Assembly: GCA_004794655.1 (NCBI GenBank)
Contig: SMMW01000001.1
Location: 8,680,001 to 8,744,000, forward strand
DNA from: Marisa cornuarietis
Lineage: Eukaryota; Mollusca; Gastropoda; Architaenioglossa; Ampullariidae
DNA length: 64,000 nt
Direction of reading: 5' to 3'
Below the pieces are notes generated by a model that had not been told where the DNA came from, did no database searches, and saw nothing but the letters and a program-made list of their open reading frames with translations. Within the stretch, counting starts at the first letter, position 1. Each line of letters begins with the position of its first letter. Position numbers and translations under genes: made by a program. Of this stretch, positions 59,329 to 64,000 are shown piece by piece.

Positions 59329-62245
59329 TCAGGTTTCAGTACCCTCAACAGGTTCTCGAGATACAGAAGTGGAACACTTCTTGACTGTAAGCTCTGATGA
59401 GGGTGACACTTTGCCTGAACGTAAACCAAGGGACGACTTGATGGACTTGATGTCGTTTTCCTCCTGCTGTTTAAAGACATACGGCCAATGTAGTATTTGT
59501 GTAGCAAAAACACGCATTTTTTTCTACATAGAAAAAAAGAGCAAGAAAACCTAATAATTATTATTATCAGAAAAGCCCAAAAATTTAATTAATTTCAATA
59601 AAATCCACAATGTGCCAAATAAAAAGAGAGGAAACTCGACTTCAAAAGGGATCCGTAAAAAAAAACAACAAAAAAACAACAACAACAAAAAGAAACCTGC
59701 ATGTGTTTGAGGTCAGTGCGCATGAATGGCCTTTAGTCAATTTGTGTGATGTACACAGCATGTAAAAGGCGGTAAAAGTTTTTAACACATTTTAACGCCA
59801 TTATTAATATTCGAAGCTGCTCCCATAAGCTTTAAATATTCAGCTTAAATTGAAAGACTAAAAATATGAAAATAGTTATTAAGTAGGCCTCTTCTACGTA
59901 AGGCTTCTCTAATTACTTGGAAAAAGGATTTACTTTTATGTTGAAATCACCGACAGGTGATTAATCTCTGCTATCAATTTTAGAAGTAATATCAAGTTCC
60001 AAGATCTCGTGTTCTGTTAGAATTGAAGAGAGACGTCCATGCACAACGTGTACAACAAACGTGTAGACATATAAACGCAGCCCTAAATCGTGAGACTTGG
60101 ACAATAGTTTACAGAGATGTTTTCAACTTTGCATCAAATATAAACCATTCCATTTATCAGCTATTTCATATAATGCTATTTGAAGACTGTTCTAAGCATT
60201 ATAGTATGCGAAAACTACGGAGGTTATGCCGTCTTGTAGTTCTATAGTGTACTAGAACTCTCAACAGAAGGTCGCAGTAGGAGCCTAAAAAAACAATGAC
60301 TGAAAAAACTGCCCTAGCTCACCTCTCCCCCTAACCGAAGTGTCTGATCCTTCACGCGAGGTTCAAGGCCGACAAAGAATAGTCTTTGAGCTCCTTCTAG
60401 CAACTAGACACGTCAAACCCTTACGACCACAGCACCAAACTGTAAGAAGCTTGCGTGTATGTCCCTGATGTATGTGCACGGTTATAGCCGCAAGAGCGTG
60501 TACTCACCGAGACAGACACGGCGGACGGAGTAGGCAGAAGAGCCGGCTCTTCCATGGTCACCTGCACCGCCTTGTCACGCATGTCGGCAGACACCCACGT
60601 TGTAGGGAAACTCGATCCTTGCTTGACCCTGCCTGTCACGGAGAAGGCACTTGGCTGCTTCGGATCTGACCGGACGCCTTTGTAGAGAACCCAAAACTGT
60701 GCAGGAGGCACACAGACGTGGTAATCATGATCATGGCAACGATCGATGTTCTCGGTGGTCACTCCAACCGATGAATAATTAAGTCACATGCATGAGAATG
60801 CTAACGCAGTTTTATAAGTATGATATGTTTTTTGATATATCAAAATATAAACACCTATATAAACTTATCTATAACTATAATTATAATCCAAATGCTTTTT
60901 CCATTCAACAGAAGCATTCATACAGGTAAGTAATCTACTGCTCTACGTGCACAAAGGCACCCATGGATGTGATGAACACAGATTTGCGAGTACCATGAGT
61001 ACAAAGATGAACAACTTACCTTTAGGTACAAAGATGGTCGTTTACTTTTAAGCATACAGATAAACACCATAACTTAAGCCACAAAGATGAACTCCGTAAC
61101 TTTAGGAACAAAGATGAACACCATAGCTTTAGACACAAAGACGAGTGTCTTGCACACAAAGACGAGAGCCTTACCTTAGGCACGAAGATGAGGGCTAGCG
61201 TGATGGAGACGAACACCTGTAGCTGCGCCATCAGCAGCACGTACAGTACGTCAGGGCCGGCCGTGCGCTCCAGTATCTGCCTGTGTTTGACAGGAATGAG
61301 ACCCCCCTCCCCCCGTCACGTCAGGAATATCACCTGGCTTTCAACTTCAGCTTTAAACTGCCGCCAGCCTTCTCGATCAACTCTTGTTGATCAGCTTGAT
61401 CATCGTTTCGGAAACGTCCTGATCTATATCCGTACAATTTACTCAGCGATTTCTTTAATCCGTGGTATCTTAGTTGACTCAGAACGAATATCAATAACTT
61501 TGCACTTGAGTGAAATGGTTTCTTTTCCTTTTAGCAGTGTTGTTCCATTGACTACAAGACCTTGTCAACATCCATCCCTCCCTCCCCTCTCGTCCACTAC
61601 TTCCCTCCTCCCGCTCCTCCCCCTTCTCTCTATAATTTGCATGCACCGAGGGACAGGTCTTCCTGGCCTGTTGTGTCAATAAATTCAACAACTGAGAAAC
61701 ATCTCTCGTGATTATTCTTTACCTGTTATTTTGTATGCATGTATGGCGTGTTAATAATAATACATAATAATAATAATTTATTTATTCAGTTTTTGGAAGG
61801 CCATCTGGCCTATATCAACATCAAGTACTGCTGGTTACATGCATATTATCATTGGGTGGCTGTACATACGCATAGTTTCTTTTATATTTAGAGTCTACAG
61901 CATGTAATCAAATCATAATCAGACAAGATTCTAATAACATTCTTCACTGCGTAACCTCATGTGGTGCAGGTGATCATGGAGATCTCCTTTTCAAATAATG
62001 TTTTGGTTATAGTACAACTTTAATGACTATACTACTCTTAGGGTTCTTACACATGTGTAATAATGATGATTTTATTCAGTTTTCGGGATGCCCTATGGTC
62101 CATAACAACATCACATACTGTATGGTACATATGGCTGTTAACAATGGGTGGCTGTACATAATCAACATTTCAATTGTGTTTGAGGTGACATCTGAATGGT
62201 AAAAGTATGATGACACTCAATGTTGAGTAATTATATGTACTGTAT

Positions 62246-62313
<68 letters not shown>

Positions 62314-63505
62314 AACGAGTAAAATGATCACCAAAGTTGAGCTGCCCGGATCTGTGACGTTAATAGCCCTCACTAATCGCCTGGCAAGAGTGTCATTGCG
62401 GAGCATGAATAACAATGGGCTTTAGTTCTCACCTTAGGAGTACTCTAATGTCCTAATCTAACAATGATAATCAAGACCAAACAAGGATATTTTTACGTTT
62501 ATTAGGATTTTCTTTGCATCATGGAAGAATTCATAGTGAGGGAAGGTGAATGTTGATGTGGTTTTCTATAAAGACCGATGTTGACAATATACTTACGTGA
62601 GTGTTATGATGAAGATGCCGAGAATGATGCCGTTATATGTAGACCACGTGATGTATTTGCTCTCGTTGAAATTTGCGGGCGCTTTACGTACAGTGAAACA
62701 TAAGTACACCCCGTACAGGAGTAGCAGGGCTTCCGCTGGATCAGACAAATAAGTCGTCATAGACAAGATTTTATCGAGACAGCCACACGATGAACATTAG
62801 CAATCACATTTCAAGCGTTAAGTAAATGCGAAGAAGAAAGAAAAAAACAAAGAAAGTAAAAAGAGAAAGAAAGTGACATTTCATAAAATTCTTAAAAATA
62901 AATTAAAGTTACTCAAAGTGGGAAACAGAATTTGAAGCGACTATCTCTCCACGAGAGATAGTAAGCGAATGTCAGAAATAGTAATTGTTTGGAATGGGAC
63001 AAGATCGCGTGACAGTTTTGTTTCCAAGACCTTAGGTCGGTTCATATTTATGAGTGAACATAAAAGTGTCATAGGGTGAATGGGTCTAAGTGAATCTTTC
63101 TGCAATGAAAACAATGAAATTCGATGGCGCAAAGTCCCATGTCTGATCGTAAAGGGAGCCTTCTCTTTCTCGCCTCTAGCTCACAACCACGGAAAGGACA
63201 TGCTGCTGACACTGTCGATGGTGGTGGTGAATTGTCAGGACATTTATGTTGCTGACGTCGTTCACTAAAGAGACAGCAACGAGGGCAGCGATCAAACACT
63301 ACGCTGGTCCCCAACGCAGTGACAACAAATAGGTTCTAAGTTTAGATCTCGTCTCGGGCCATCCGTTTTTATCTCTCTGGACGCGAAACCTGTTCATAGG
63401 GCTTGACGTCAAGAGTGTTCTTCAGTTACTACGAGTTTCTCTTCCTTTTAGCTTCCTACCTCAGCTGCTCAGAATCATCAGAAGGCTGAAAAAAAATGAG
63501 CCTCC

Positions 63506-63546
<41 letters not shown>

Positions 63547-64000
63547 AATTCTATTTTGGGCCAGGAGTCATCTCGTTGTTTTGACAGTCTCTTAGACGTT
63601 TGTCGGATTGGTAAGCTTTCGCCGTTCATTGAGAGTGGAACCAGTCATGGTCAAGATACAAAGTAAGACACAAATACCGCCTTAGATTTACAGATTAACA
63701 GCATGCACGTATCCTACATACAAACAGCTTATTTCTCAATTCCAATAATCTACGTAAAAAAAACAAGCTGGAACTGAAGAGATTGTTGACAAAATACTGG
63801 AAAGGCTGAACGGAATGTCTAGATGCTCAACACACCCCCGTAAACGGCGTAATTCCAGTAGGTGGTGGAACAAGAGAAAAACTTTTTGGAGTTCGCCATT
63901 GTGACTGTCACCACCTGGGGCTTGCCAAGCGCAGTCCAGCAAACCAGGTAGACGGTCATCAAAGCTGGCAGAGGGGCCAGCCGCTGAAGCAAGACTTTAT
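59329..64000 (-). CDS. GPR158/GPR179-like class C orphan GPCR (3' part, 5 exons)
   Basis: Partial; the N-terminus lies beyond the right window edge. Exons on the minus strand: 63836-64000 (cut by the edge), 62597-62735, 61175-61280, 60508-60696, 59329-59466. Phases agree at every junction, giving 244 residues and a stop. Visible topology: TM4 (LPALMTVYLVCWTAL), a loop with WNYAVYGAEA, TM5 (LLLLYGVYLCFTV), the conserved NESKYITWSTYNGIILGIFI (TM6) and VLYVLLMAQLQVFVSITLAL IFVPK (TM7). The sequence WxY...E..LLYGVYLC resembles vertebrate GPR158, an orphan receptor linked to RGS7 at the membrane, and the fly counterpart. The cytoplasmic tail is short (about 110 aa) compared with the very long vertebrate tails. 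The last exon rests on phase and splice sites only. A minisatellite (60950-61200) abuts the third exon. Confidence 0.78.
60950..61200. repeat. Minisatellite built from an exon end
   Basis: About seven imperfect units of 27-32 bp. Each contains ACAAAGATGAACA or ACAAAGACGAG preceded by CTTTAGG, CTTAAGCC or CTTAGGC. The last unit overlaps the 3' end of the GPCR exon at 61175, including its donor (CTTACCTTAGGCACGAAGAT on the plus strand). Confidence 0.75.
61762..61880. repeat. Repeat family E, copy 1
   Basis: An AAT-repeat edge, then TTTATTCAGTTTTTGGAAGG, CATCAAGTACTGCTGG and TGGGTGGCTGTACATA. It matches 62058-62165 in the same orientation. Possibly the reverse of a LINE or SINE 3' end. It lies in the intron between the exons at 61280 and 62597. 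Confidence 0.7.
62058..62165. repeat. Repeat family E, copy 2
   Basis: TTTATTCAGTTTTCGGGATG, CATCACATACTGTATGG and TGGGTGGCTGTACATAATC. Direct-orientation relative of the copy at 61762. Confidence 0.7.
62248..62309 (+). repeat. (TG)n microsatellite
   Basis: About 31 uninterrupted TG units, located in an intron of the GPR158-like gene. Confidence 0.98.
63505..63547 (+). repeat. (CAA)n microsatellite
   Basis: About 14 CAA units in an intron of the GPR158-like gene. Confidence 0.97.

Noticed and set aside
1..64000. CRISPR arrays, bacterial operons or phage-like modules
   Set aside because: The tandem repeats lack regular spacer structure. All recognised genes are intron-containing animal genes.

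Overview
This is an AT-rich, intron-rich animal nuclear contig. The genes have short exons and canonical GT-AG introns, and the spaces between exons are full of degraded LINE, SINE and DNA-transposon copies. Gene content and repeat types suggest a lophotrochozoan invertebrate, most likely a mollusc (perhaps a gastropod). That guess rests on general resemblance, not on a diagnostic marker. There are no bacterial operons, CRISPR arrays, rRNA or true tRNA genes. I rebuilt every gene model by hand, checking splice sites, reading phase and family conservation. In all six complete genes the coding exons add up to an exact open frame.

Layout. Three divergent gene pairs occupy the first 48 kb. Pair 1 is RNASET2 (minus, 6711-2119, 262 aa, acid endoribonuclease) and HYLS1 (plus, 8397-12038, 341 aa, centriole and cilium assembly). 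Pair 2 is MRPL4 (minus, 21437-13653, 313 aa, mitochondrial ribosomal protein uL4m) and LYPLAL1 (plus, 21644-23555, 239 aa, serine hydrolase), with start codons only 206 bp apart. Pair 3 is SETD3 (minus, 36019-25667, 509 aa, actin-histidine methyltransferase) and CCNK (plus, 38047-47928, 569 aa, cyclin K). From 48.4 to 57.5 kb lies a repeat-dense stretch. The last 5 kb carries the 3' half of a class C orphan GPCR of the GPR158/GPR179 type (minus, partial at the window edge).

Mobile elements. SETD3 intron 10 holds an apparently intact Tigger/pogo element (TA target sites, 583-aa open transposase), and SETD3 intron 5 holds a dead mariner. CCNK intron 5 holds a 2.7 kb element with very long inverted ends and a nested 180-bp hAT MITE. 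Downstream of CCNK a second Tigger-like element is interrupted by a hAT. LINE relics include a CR1/Jockey-type element with a CAT-repeat tail, a Rex1-type element with a TCTTA-repeat tail, an RTE fragment and several 3' ends. A tRNA-derived SINE family is present in five copies.

The genes are housekeeping functions that do not form one pathway. The main biological points are the divergent arrangement, the SETD3-CCNK adjacency that is also found in human, the young-looking Tigger, and a minisatellite that appears to have grown out of a splice-donor/exon end in the GPCR gene. I found no clear evidence of a new multi-gene system.
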